Assembly (NCBI GenBank): GCA_965199055.1 | Contig: CBDAQR010000003.1 | Span: 2,170,001-2,234,000 of the forward strand | Direction of reading: 5' to 3' | Length of the DNA: 64,000 bases | DNA from: CBDAQR01 sp965199055 | GTDB taxonomy: Bacteria; Pseudomonadota; Gammaproteobacteria; Pseudomonadales; Halieaceae | Part shown: positions 42,471 to 50,906 of the stretch, piece by piece | Layout of the letters: the number at the start of each line of letters is the position of its first letter | Numbering within the stretch: position 1 is the first letter of the stretch | Made by a program: the position numbers and the translations under genes | The notes under the pieces: model-generated | Database searches by the model: none | What the model was told of the DNA's origin: nothing | What the model saw: only the letters and a program-made list of their open reading frames with translations

Positions 42471-43555
42471 TGCGCGCTCAGCTCCCTGGCCATGCTCACA
42501 ATATAGGCTCGCTCACCCCGCGCCAGCACCTCACCTTCTCTATGACTCATCTGGTAGTCATACATGGGGTCGTAGTACTCCAGCAAAAGCGCGGAAATCC
42601 AGTCGCGGTGCAGTTCACGTCCCCCCTCTGCCGCATCAAATGCGGACTCCATCAGTGCTAAAAGACGGTCGTGCAACTCACCCCCAAGACGCTTTCTGAT
42701 GCGATTGATGCCATCCACCAGGTGCTGCCTGTGGTGATCTCTACCACGCTCACCGGCTGCTACTGCGTAGCGCTGACCAAGATCATCGATATAGTCCTGC
42801 AGAATTACATCGACGCGTTCTTCCAGCGACACCTCGACAACGAGCAGGGATGCACCGCGCATACGATCACGGAGTGAGGCAGGCAGGCTAATCCTGCCTA
42901 CCAGCTTGCCTTCATCCTCTAGCACGATAGGGGATCCACCCAGATTCAACAGCCTGAGAAAATCTATACTCAACGCATTCTCGAAATCGATCTGGCTGGG
43001 TTGCGGTTCCGGCAGCCGACCGAAACTGGAGCCCCTGTGATGCGCCAAGCCTTCCAGGTCGATTGCCCGGTCGAGCTGTTCAATGACACGCGTTTTGCCG
43101 GTGCCGGTTTTACCGGCGACCAACACTAGCTGACTGTTCGCAACAGAACTCTCCAGTTCATCGATAAGAAAACGCCGCATGGCTTTATAGCCGCCTAACA
43201 CCAACGGATAGTCGACTCCTAGCTCACGCATCCAGCGCTGGACAGTCTGTGAACGCAAGCCACCGCGAAAACAGTACAGATATCCCTCGGGATTCTGACG
43301 AGCGAACTCGCACCACGCCTGCAGCCGCTGACTCTTGGTATCTCCGCAAACGAGTTGCTCACCGAGTTGTATTGCAGACTGCTGGCCCGACTGTTTGTAG
43401 CGAATGCCTACCTGCTCCCTTTCGTCATCAGACATCAAGGGATGGTTAACACTGCCGGGGAAGGATCCTCGGGAGAACTCTACCGGCGCTCGCGTGTCCA
43501 TCAGCGGTACACCACTGAGGAAAATCTGCCGGTAGTTTTCAGTATCTTCCCGCAT
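42467..43555 (-). CDS. mnmH: tRNA 2-selenouridine synthase
   Basis: 362 residues from the ATG at 43555 (TTG at 43564 possible). Rhodanese-like domain with the active-site Cys in LYCFRGGLRS (Cys95), then a P-loop domain VAGKTGTGKTRVIEQLD at about 145, both characteristic of MnmH/SelU. Converts tRNA 2-thiouridine at the wobble position to 2-selenouridine through a geranylated intermediate, using selenophosphate from the next gene. The rdgC stop lies only 30 bases upstream. Also called selU or ybbB. Confidence 0.93.
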   Translation of the reverse strand: MREDTENYRQIFLSGVPLMDTRAPVEFSRGSFPGSVNHPLMSDDEREQVGIRYKQSGQQSAIQLGEQLVCGDTKSQRLQAWCEFARQNPEGYLYCFRGGLRSQTVQRWMRELGVDYPLVLGGYKAMRRFLIDELESSVANSQLVLVAGKTGTGKTRVIEQLDRAIDLEGLAHHRGSSFGRLPEPQPSQIDFENALSIDFLRLLNLGGSPIVLEDEGKLVGRISLPASLRDRMRGASLLVVEVSLEERVDVILQDYIDDLGQRYAVAAGERGRDHHRQHLVDGINRIRKRLGGELHDRLLALMESAFDAAEGGRELHRDWISALLLEYYDPMYDYQMSHREGEVLARGERAYIVSMARELSAQ

Positions 43556-43584
43556 GGGAAGCAAGTGTAACAGTGTTTGGCTGT

Positions 43585-44493
43585 CTACTCGGTAGACTCA
43601 CCACCAAACAGTGAAATCACACGGTTCTGAAGGTCCGTGATCACGTCGGACATCAACAGGAAATCAGCGTCCAATTTCGCCAGCGGATCCTCTGAACCCA
43701 GTTCGTCATTCTCCGACACCAGTTCGTCGGCAAACTTGAGTCGGCGAAGGCAAAGATCCTCCGACAGAATTAGACTGACTTTCTCGTCCCAACTGGCCGC
43801 CAATCGCACAACCTGCTTACCTGCCTGCAGGTGAATATCGGTTTCCTCCCCCGCCAGCTCTATACCTCTGCAGCGTACCACCCCACCGTCTTCTCCGGGG
43901 TCTTTCATGTCGCAGTCGTGCAGCAGAGAGAAGTCTTCTGGCAGGTTGCGATGCAGCATCCAACTGGTCATTGCGGCTGGCGGCGACTGATTCACCTGGG
44001 GTAAGGCGAGAGGCAAGGTACCGAGGCATTCACGTAGGAGGCTGATCAGTTCTTCCGCACGAGAAGTACTGGCAGAATCAACGAACAACCAGTTTTCTCG
44101 GGTATCGATGTAGGCAAACAGCGTTCCGGCCCGGCTGAACGCCCTGGGCAAACAGTCCTGGGTGACTTCGTCTTTGAGCCGCAGCTTTTCTTTGCGATAC
44201 ACCTTGCGGCCTTCTTCCTCCTCTATGAGGCTTACCTTCTCTGCGACCATGTCGCGCACCACACTTGCAGGCAGTAACTTCTCTTCCCTGCGAAGGCACA
44301 AAAGCAGACGCCCTCCTGCCCCATGAACCAATGTCTCTGACTGCTCTCCAAGTGGGGCAACAAAACCGATAGATAGCGGCTGAGACTTGGCACAGGGCGC
44401 GAAGCGCGCCGATTCGAGGCGCTCAGAGAGCTGTTCAGGGCTCAAATCAAAGGGACCGCTGAGGCGGTATGCGCGTATATTCTTAAACCACAT
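43585..44493 (-). CDS. rdgC: Recombination-associated protein RdgC
   Basis: 302 residues, length and sequence as in RdgC: starts MWFKNIRAYRL, then PEQLSERLE, KEKLRLKDEVTQDCLPRAFSR and ENWLFVDSASTSRAEELISLLRECLG. The ring-shaped DNA-binding protein limits RecA loading. It is the first gene of an rdgC-mnmH-selD run; co-occurrence of RdgC with the selenium genes appears positional. The promoter is probably in 44494-44560. Confidence 0.93.
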   Translation of the reverse strand: MWFKNIRAYRLSGPFDLSPEQLSERLESARFAPCAKSQPLSIGFVAPLGEQSETLVHGAGGRLLLCLRREEKLLPASVVRDMVAEKVSLIEEEEGRKVYRKEKLRLKDEVTQDCLPRAFSRAGTLFAYIDTRENWLFVDSASTSRAEELISLLRECLGTLPLALPQVNQSPPAAMTSWMLHRNLPEDFSLLHDCDMKDPGEDGGVVRCRGIELAGEETDIHLQAGKQVVRLAASWDEKVSLILSEDLCLRRLKFADELVSENDELGSEDPLAKLDADFLLMSDVITDLQNRVISLFGGESTE

Positions 44494-44662
44494 GGTGTAT
44501 CAACTTTGCTGCTAGATAGGGCGCAAGATTGTACCCGTAAGCTCGCAGTAACAGAAACCGGGTGTGTGTACAAAATATTGATCCCTCCGCGCCCCTGGGC
44601 GCTTGTTGCCCCGTCGTGAAAAGGCTTTAATTTGCCACCCGGGACAAAGCGGAGGCAGCCCC

Positions 44663-46141
44663 ATGACAGCCAAAACTTCACCCACTCAGCCGCGCAGGCT
44701 GGCGGATATCGCCGAGTGGCATATGGAAACCGACGTGGCAATTGTAGGCTTCGGCGGCGCCGGCGGCTGCGCCGCTATTGAAGCCGCAGACGCAGGAGCC
44801 GAGGTGATTGTCTTTGAACTCGCCAGTGCGAGCGGCGGCTCGACCGCCATGTCCAGCGCCGAGATCTACATGGGCGGCAACGGCGGCACCCGTGTGCAGC
44901 AGGCCTGCGGTTTCGAAGACAGCACAGAAGACATGTTCACCTACATGATGATGGCCGCGGGTCCACAGGCGGACGAGGCCAAAATCAAGAATTATTGCGA
45001 GAACAGCGCTGATCACTTTCAGTGGCTGGTGGATATCGGTGTACCTTTTAAGGACAGCTTCCACAAAACTCGCGCAATCATGTGCCTGACCGACGACGGA
45101 TTGCTCTATACGGGCAGCGAGAAGGCTTACCCGTTTGCGCAAGCAGCAAAACCAGCACCGCGAGGACACAATCTGTACATCGAGGGTGATAACGGCGGCC
45201 CGCTTTTTATGAAGATCGTCACTGAGAATGTCGAGAAGCGCGACGCCATTCAGATTGAATACGAGGTGCGTGCACTGACCCTCATTGCCGATGAAAACAA
45301 TGAAGTTCATGGCCTGGTAGTGCGACAAAATCAACAAGAGATTAATGTACGCGCTCGCAAGGGCGTTATCTTGTGCGCCGGCGGCTTTGTCATGAACGAG
45401 GAGATGCTCGCCAAATACGCACCCAAGTTAACCGTAGGCACTCAACCCATTGGCAACCCCGGGGATACGGGATCTGGCATTTTGATGGGAATGGGCGTTG
45501 GCGGTGCGGCAATTAATATGCACGAAGGCTTTATCAGTCTTCCCTATTATCCACCGGCATCAATTACCGGTGGCATCTTGATCAATGACAAGGGTCAGCG
45601 CGTAATCAACGAGGACGTTTATCACTCTCGACTGGGCAACGCGATTTTGTGTGACCAGTCCCAGCGCCACTACTTTATAGTAACGGTAGACCAGTACGGC
45701 GACTACGAGAAGATGAACTTCATGGGAGCCGATGTTGTTGGCACCGGCGAAACGGTCGCGGAACTGGAAGAAGAACTGAACTTACCAGAGGGCTGCTTGC
45801 AGGCCACCATTGAGCAGTACAACCGCTTCGCGGAGAAAGGCGAGGATCCGTTCTTCCACAAGGACGGCGAGTGGCTGGAGGTACTGGAGCCGCCCCTGGT
45901 GGCATTGGATGTGAGCCCAGGGCGCGGTGCCTTCTGGCCATTTTTCACGCTTGGCGGTCTTGATACACTGCCGAGTGGTGAAGTCGTGACCGCAGACAGG
46001 CAGATCGTACCCGGCTTGTATGCCGCGGGCCGCACAGCCTGCGGCGTAGTAAGGCGTGGAGAGGGTTATTCCAGCGGGATGTCCGTGGGCGACGCCACCT
46101 TTTCAGGCCGCCTGGCAGGCAAGGCAGCCGCCAACCGTTAG
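44663..46141 (+). CDS. FAD-dependent oxidoreductase (KstD / fumarate reductase flavoprotein-like)
   Basis: 492 residues from the ATG at 44663, preceded by AGCGGAGGC. Rossmann FAD motif VAIVGFGGAGGCAAIEAADAGAEV at about residues 25-48, then the FAD-interacting GGSTAMSSAEIYMGG, and the C-terminal GLYAAGRTACGVVRRGEGYSSG. The pattern lies between 3-ketosteroid-delta-1-dehydrogenases and urocanate/fumarate reductase-type flavoproteins. It is cytoplasmic (no signal peptide). It is followed 12 bases later by a glyoxalase-I-like gene, probably in one operon. Substrate unknown; steroid or enone reduction/dehydrogenation likely. Confidence 0.75.
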   Translation: MTAKTSPTQPRRLADIAEWHMETDVAIVGFGGAGGCAAIEAADAGAEVIVFELASASGGSTAMSSAEIYMGGNGGTRVQQACGFEDSTEDMFTYMMMAAGPQADEAKIKNYCENSADHFQWLVDIGVPFKDSFHKTRAIMCLTDDGLLYTGSEKAYPFAQAAKPAPRGHNLYIEGDNGGPLFMKIVTENVEKRDAIQIEYEVRALTLIADENNEVHGLVVRQNQQEINVRARKGVILCAGGFVMNEEMLAKYAPKLTVGTQPIGNPGDTGSGILMGMGVGGAAINMHEGFISLPYYPPASITGGILINDKGQRVINEDVYHSRLGNAILCDQSQRHYFIVTVDQYGDYEKMNFMGADVVGTGETVAELEEELNLPEGCLQATIEQYNRFAEKGEDPFFHKDGEWLEVLEPPLVALDVSPGRGAFWPFFTLGGLDTLPSGEVVTADRQIVPGLYAAGRTACGVVRRGEGYSSGMSVGDATFSGRLAGKAAANR

Positions 46142-46153
46142 TTAGGAGTCGAT

Positions 46154-46594
46154 ATGGAGTATCTTCACACCATGGTCAGGGCCTCCAACCTGGAAGAGAG
46201 CCTCGATTTTTACTGCAACAAACTCGGCCTGGTGGAAATCAACCGTTACGACAGCGAACAGGGCCGATTCACCCTCGTGTTTCTGGCAGCGCCGGGCGAT
46301 GCCGAACAGGCGCGAGCGGGAAACAGCCCTTGTGTCGAGATCACCTGGAACTGGGACTCTGAAGACTATAGCGGTGGCCGCAATTTCGGCCATCTCGCCT
46401 ATCGGGTAGATGATATCTATGCTCTGTGCCAGCAGCTCATGGACGGTGGCGTCGTGATCAATCGCCCACCTCGCGATGGCCACATGGCGTTTGTTCGCTC
46501 ACCTGACGGTATTTCCATCGAACTACTGCAACGGGGAGACTCTCTACCGCCGCAGGAGCCCTGGGCATCCATGGAAAACACCGGCGAATGGTAG
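46154..46594 (+). CDS. Glyoxalase-I-like VOC protein
   Basis: 146 residues with two VOC beta-alpha-beta-beta-beta units. All four metal ligands of bacterial glyoxalase I line up: His5, Glu62, His80 and Glu123. It thus resembles GloA (lactoylglutathione lyase), but the length is slightly larger and the context (flavoprotein upstream) leaves room for another VOC reaction. It ends 7 bases from the end of the M50-HlyD gene, tail-to-tail. Confidence 0.8.
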   Translation: MEYLHTMVRASNLEESLDFYCNKLGLVEINRYDSEQGRFTLVFLAAPGDAEQARAGNSPCVEITWNWDSEDYSGGRNFGHLAYRVDDIYALCQQLMDGGVVINRPPRDGHMAFVRSPDGISIELLQRGDSLPPQEPWASMENTGEW

Positions 46595-46601
46595 CGAAGA
46601 G

Positions 46602-48701
46602 CTAGACTCCCGCTTCCCGACGGAAGATTCCCAATACCTGCCGCCAGAACATGGCAATGAGAGAACGAGCCTCCGCTTCGATAACCAGCTGACCGCGCAA
46701 GATTCGGTCTCGCGTGGGCTCGTCGGCGTCCAGGTGGATGCGGTAGGTCGCCCGTTGAGGAATCAGCGCCTGGTCCTTTCCATCACGGACATCCAGGGCA
46801 CCTCCATAGAGCGATGCCACATACAACTGCTCCATTGCCTCCAATGCAAATCCTTCTACATCAACCAGAGTGACTTTGACGCGAGATCGCGTGCCCCCGT
46901 CGGGGTAGAAATAGCCCTGCGCACCATCCCTTAGCGCGGCTAACTCGCTTTCCGCAAGATAGGCAACAATTTCGCCAGAGCTCTCGTTAATCAGGGTGAG
47001 CAGTCCCTCTCCCTTCTCAACCCAATCGCCCGCTTTCAGATCGGGCACAAGGTCGGTAACCGTGGCCTCGAAAGGCGCTTGCAGATGAGCGTCCTCCAAC
47101 AATGCCTTGATATCGGTCTGCTTTTCGAGCGCGCCGCTGAGTTGTGCCTGCAGGGCCAGCCGATCCTGAGCAAGCCCAACATTCACACCGGTTCGTTCCA
47201 GCTGGTACTTACTGGAATTTAGATCATGCTCTGCCTGGTCCAGCTCGAACTCAAGATCCGGCGATCGAATAAGCGCAACGGTTTCTCCGACGGCGACGCG
47301 AGATTCATAGGGGGCGGGATAGTGCTCCAATTGACCCGATATGGGCGCATATAAGGTGACGACATCGCGAGCCTGCCAGTATGCCGGCAACTCCAGTTCG
47401 GTATCGATGGGCACGACCACCAACAAGAGTGCTAGCAGCACGCCAACACCGCTGCGCCACAAATGTCGGGTTGAAGCCTGTTCCCGGCTCTCCCACCAGT
47501 GCATGATTTCTTTACCCACGGGCAAGAACACCAGTCGGGCTAACTGGATTATCGCCAGAATGATACCCAGCACCTTAAAGAAAAAGGTGTAGATCAGATA
47601 GCAAATGCCGAAAAAGATAAATAATCGCCAGATCCATACTGCATAAGAGAACGGTATTAACCAGCGACGGCCCTCCTCTGGGGCCTTCCTTCCATAACCG
47701 AAGATTCTCTCGCGCAGCCACCAGCGGCCCATCGAATTCGACCGCTCCTGAAGGTTCTCGACACCACTGAGATCTGAGAGGATGTAGTAGCCGTCAAACC
47801 TCATGAGCGGATTTAAGTTCACAGCCAGCGTCATCAGCCAGGTCGATGTCGACAGCATAAAGAGCACCGTACGTAGGAATCCGTCCGGCAGAAAATTCCA
47901 GAGCAAGAGACACACCGAGGCGAGCCCCAGCTCTACCAACATGCCCGCTCCGCCGATTAACGCCCGTTGCCGCCCGGAGCGCAGTCGCCATGAATCGGTG
48001 GTATCAGTGTAGAGAATGGGCCAAAACATCAGGAGTGCGACGCCCATGGCGCGAACGGAGCAGCCGAACTGCCTGGCCGCCAAGGCATGGCCAAACTCAT
48101 GCAGTATCTTCGCCAAAATGACTGCTACGGAGAAATAAATCAGGCCCACGGGCGTAAAGTAACTGACAAAGGTATTCAGGAAGTAGTCGAGCTGTCGGGA
48201 TGTTAGATACAAAGCGAGCAATGTATTCAGCCCGAGTATCCACCAAATGATGGGGCGGAACGCCCATTGCACGCGAGGCAGTATGCTGTCCAGCAAACGA
48301 TCCGGGTAAAGAATCGGTATGCGGAAAAATAAGTACTGCTTGGCCAGCTTTAGGGCCGCCTCTTTTAGCGGTGATTCTCGAAGTTTCTTACGCGCTTCCA
48401 TAGCGCGCTCCCCGCCCATCCAGAACAGGTCGTTATCCTCAAGAAACTCGATGAACTCATCAATTTGCGTGGAACTGCAGATGACTTTGGCACGATTGGC
48501 GATGATTTGCGCCATACCGCTGCTGTCCAGGGCTGGATCGGGATTACTCCTGAGCTCGCGCAACACCTCCACTTCCAGCCAACCCAGATCAAAGAATCGG
48601 TTGGCTACGGGATCATACAGGCGCCATCGGGGCGAGCCGTCTTCATAGGGCGCCGTCTCAATCAGCTCCAGATCCTGACGCAGGTCGCGCGGAAGCCCCA
48701 C
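46602..48701 (-). CDS. Membrane M50 (site-2) zinc metalloprotease fused to a HlyD adaptor
   Basis: 699 residues. Residues 1 to about 100: a winged-helix-like domain reminiscent of the one preceding M50 in YydH-type peptide-processing proteins. Residues about 150-420: several membrane helices with the zinc site HEFGH (201-205) and the second site NPLMRFDGYY (297-306, Asp303). Residues about 430-640: HlyD features (biotinyl-lipoyl halves YAPISGQLEHY and APFEATVTDLVPDLKAGD around a helical hairpin LEFELDQAEHDLNSSKYQ). So protease and export adaptor are one chain. It is the last gene of the adhesin operon, which has no ABC ATPase. Candidate inner-membrane component that processes or exports the adhesin. 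Confidence 0.82.
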   Translation of the reverse strand: MGLPRDLRQDLELIETAPYEDGSPRWRLYDPVANRFFDLGWLEVEVLRELRSNPDPALDSSGMAQIIANRAKVICSSTQIDEFIEFLEDNDLFWMGGERAMEARKKLRESPLKEAALKLAKQYLFFRIPILYPDRLLDSILPRVQWAFRPIIWWILGLNTLLALYLTSRQLDYFLNTFVSYFTPVGLIYFSVAVILAKILHEFGHALAARQFGCSVRAMGVALLMFWPILYTDTTDSWRLRSGRQRALIGGAGMLVELGLASVCLLLWNFLPDGFLRTVLFMLSTSTWLMTLAVNLNPLMRFDGYYILSDLSGVENLQERSNSMGRWWLRERIFGYGRKAPEEGRRWLIPFSYAVWIWRLFIFFGICYLIYTFFFKVLGIILAIIQLARLVFLPVGKEIMHWWESREQASTRHLWRSGVGVLLALLLVVVPIDTELELPAYWQARDVVTLYAPISGQLEHYPAPYESRVAVGETVALIRSPDLEFELDQAEHDLNSSKYQLERTGVNVGLAQDRLALQAQLSGALEKQTDIKALLEDAHLQAPFEATVTDLVPDLKAGDWVEKGEGLLTLINESSGEIVAYLAESELAALRDGAQGYFYPDGGTRSRVKVTLVDVEGFALEAMEQLYVASLYGGALDVRDGKDQALIPQRATYRIHLDADEPTRDRILRGQLVIEAEARSLIAMFWRQVLGIFRREAGV

Positions 48702-48704
48702 GAT

Positions 48705-50078
48705 TTATAGCCCGGTCCAGCGACGCAAAGTCGCTAGCGGCCTCCTGAAGAGGAAGTAGGCTAGGCTTACACGTTCGCCATGCAGCTGCGCCGTACCGCG
48801 CATGCCGATTCGCGGCAGGTTCTCATTGGTGTCCAATTCAGCCCGAATTCTATAGGCCAACTCGCCAGCATCGGTCGTACTCGCCTGGTAGTCCATGCGT
48901 CGCAATCGAGCAGTAAACTTTTTGTCGGGTGCGACATTAGGGAAGAACTCGATCAGTGAGTCGTATAACAGCGTGATGTCGTCACCGACGGCCAGCCATG
49001 CCTCGAGTTGAGTATTTTCTGGGTCGGCTATCGTCATCAGTCGCTCGCCAGTGACTACCGGTTTGCCAACCAATTCGTCCGGACTGGGCATAATGATCAC
49101 GCCGGCCTGCTCAGCCTCGACGCCGCTGCGTTCCAGCAACGCCTGTACATACTCGACCTCTGACTGGCGCTTCTCGGACTCCAATGCGAGTACCCGCAGT
49201 GACGCTTTGGCGTTGGCATCAAACGCCGCGGATTGTCCCGCCTGGCGATATTGCGCCCGCGCGATCGCCAACGTTTGTTCCGCCACACTCAGTCTTGTCT
49301 GCAGTTCAGTATCGTCTAACTGCACCAGCACAGCGCCGGCCTCAACCACCATATTCGGACGCACCAACAACTTGTCGATAATGCCATCCATAGGTGCTTT
49401 CACTACCGTTGGATCCCGGGCAACGATCTCAGCCTGGGCCAGAACCGTTAGCCTCACAGGCAAAAACATCAGTAAGAGAAGTACTGCTGCGATACCCGCT
49501 GCGATCTGGCGGCGCCGGGTTGTCCATTGAAAACGCTGACGGGCGAAAGGTTTGCCGCGCAGCGCAGCCAGGCTATAGCTGGCCGCAGCCAACCAGTTGC
49601 CCAATATCCGCTGCTCAGATTCGTTGAGCGGCGCCTGCCGCCACAGCAACAAGGCGCCTTGAACAACGCCTGCGGTTTTCAGCGGGCACCAGAGTAGACA
49701 TTCGCTACCATGGGCATCCCACTGATCGACAACAGCTTGCGGCGCGTCCTGCTTGCGAATCACCTCAACCTGGCCCGGTGCTATGTCGTGGATTCGTTGC
49801 TCTCCCGCGAGCTGACGGGCCAGTGCGCGCATCCAGCTCATATAGGGCGAGTGCGCATCGTGCTCGCTGGCACCAGCAACGCTCGTAATCGAGCCGCGGC
49901 TATCCTCACCAGGCGTTGCCGTCCATAAGGCGGCACTACGGTAAGAAACCAGGGATTGCGTGTCGTTGACCAGGATAAAACCCAGCTCGGACGCATTCTG
50001 CGCTTCACGCAGACGCTGCTGGAGAAGCAGAAGATTGGCTAGTGCCTTGAGCTGTTGCTCGGCGCCAGCCTCAGCCAT
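48705..50078 (-). CDS. GAF-domain HlyD-type adaptor
   Basis: 457 residues. A cytoplasmic GAF-like domain (about 15-170) precedes a single membrane helix (about 192-212: IAAGIAAVLLLLMFLPVRLTV), then a lipoyl domain (TVVKAPMDGIIDKLLVRP), a helical hairpin and a beta-barrel domain (about 215-440). GAF domains bind small ligands or cyclic nucleotides, so export might be controlled by a cytoplasmic signal; this is inference. The stop of the next-upstream adaptor overlaps this start by one base (TAATG), and the M50-HlyD gene follows 3 bases after its stop. Confidence 0.8.
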   Translation of the reverse strand: MAEAGAEQQLKALANLLLLQQRLREAQNASELGFILVNDTQSLVSYRSAALWTATPGEDSRGSITSVAGASEHDAHSPYMSWMRALARQLAGEQRIHDIAPGQVEVIRKQDAPQAVVDQWDAHGSECLLWCPLKTAGVVQGALLLWRQAPLNESEQRILGNWLAAASYSLAALRGKPFARQRFQWTTRRRQIAAGIAAVLLLLMFLPVRLTVLAQAEIVARDPTVVKAPMDGIIDKLLVRPNMVVEAGAVLVQLDDTELQTRLSVAEQTLAIARAQYRQAGQSAAFDANAKASLRVLALESEKRQSEVEYVQALLERSGVEAEQAGVIIMPSPDELVGKPVVTGERLMTIADPENTQLEAWLAVGDDITLLYDSLIEFFPNVAPDKKFTARLRRMDYQASTTDAGELAYRIRAELDTNENLPRIGMRGTAQLHGERVSLAYFLFRRPLATLRRWTGL

Positions 50079-50848
50079 TACTCGAACTCCAGGTTTACGA
50101 ACTGGACGCGACCACTCATCCCCGGCAACAGTCGTGGATCATCTTGAGTGAGTCGTCCAAACACCTGCACCGTCAGGCTAACGGGATCAACAGCGCCCCC
50201 GACACGCACAATCTTACCGGTCATAGGCGCATTCAGTTCTTCTACCAGCATAGAAAATTCAGTGTCGACAGCCAGCCAGGACAGCGAGGTTGAAGGCATC
50301 AGCATACGAACCTCCAGATCTTCTCGCGATACCAACTCCAGCAGTGGCTCACCTTCGGCGGCAAACTGATAGGGCTGAACGGCGCGCATGGTTATGGCAC
50401 CCGCAAACGGCGCCTCTATATTACAGTGCTTGAGCCGGGCCACTACAGAGTCACGCTCGCCTTCGGCCATGGCCAGGTCCGACTTGTTGAGCTCGATCTC
50501 TAACGGCCCGACGCTGTTGAGTTTAAGTAGCTCCTGATTTACCTCTAGCCGGGCGCTGGCGCTGGAAATCTTCGCCTGCGCGATATCTCTCGCCGCATGG
50601 AGTGCAGCGCAATCAAAAGACAGCAGGGGGTCGCCTTTGTCGACCTGCTCTCCTTCCTGCACATGAATCGTATCGATGATGGCGCCAATGCCTGCGGAAA
50701 AAGACCCTTTCTGTAACGGCACCAGCTGAGCCCTAACCACGTTCGATTGCAGACCGGGCAGGAATTCATCCCCAAACTCATCATCGAGCTGGGCCATAGA
50801 CGGCATCGAAACCAGCAGGGCTATGCCAACCAGCAGCTTCCTGTTCAC
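50078..50848 (-). CDS. Periplasmic HlyD/MFP adaptor protein
   Basis: 256 residues with a signal peptide (about 1-19, MAQ) and no further membrane helix. Short lipoyl domain split by a helical hairpin (AGIGAIIDTIHVQEGEQVDKGDPLL / EAPFAGAITMRAVQPYQFAAEGEPLLELV), then a barrel domain ending in MSGRVQFVNLEFE. It is the RND-type form of the family, shorter than the other two adaptors of the operon. Probably bridges the TolC-like protein and the inner-membrane parts. Confidence 0.8.
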   Translation of the reverse strand: MNRKLLVGIALLVSMPSMAQLDDEFGDEFLPGLQSNVVRAQLVPLQKGSFSAGIGAIIDTIHVQEGEQVDKGDPLLSFDCAALHAARDIAQAKISSASARLEVNQELLKLNSVGPLEIELNKSDLAMAEGERDSVVARLKHCNIEAPFAGAITMRAVQPYQFAAEGEPLLELVSREDLEVRMLMPSTSLSWLAVDTEFSMLVEELNAPMTGKIVRVGGAVDPVSLTVQVFGRLTQDDPRLLPGMSGRVQFVNLEFE

Positions 50849-50906
50849 TCGGGCCTCCCTCTTTCTAGTTGTTCTAGTGTGTCTGCCTAGGGAGTAATTG
50901 TACAGT

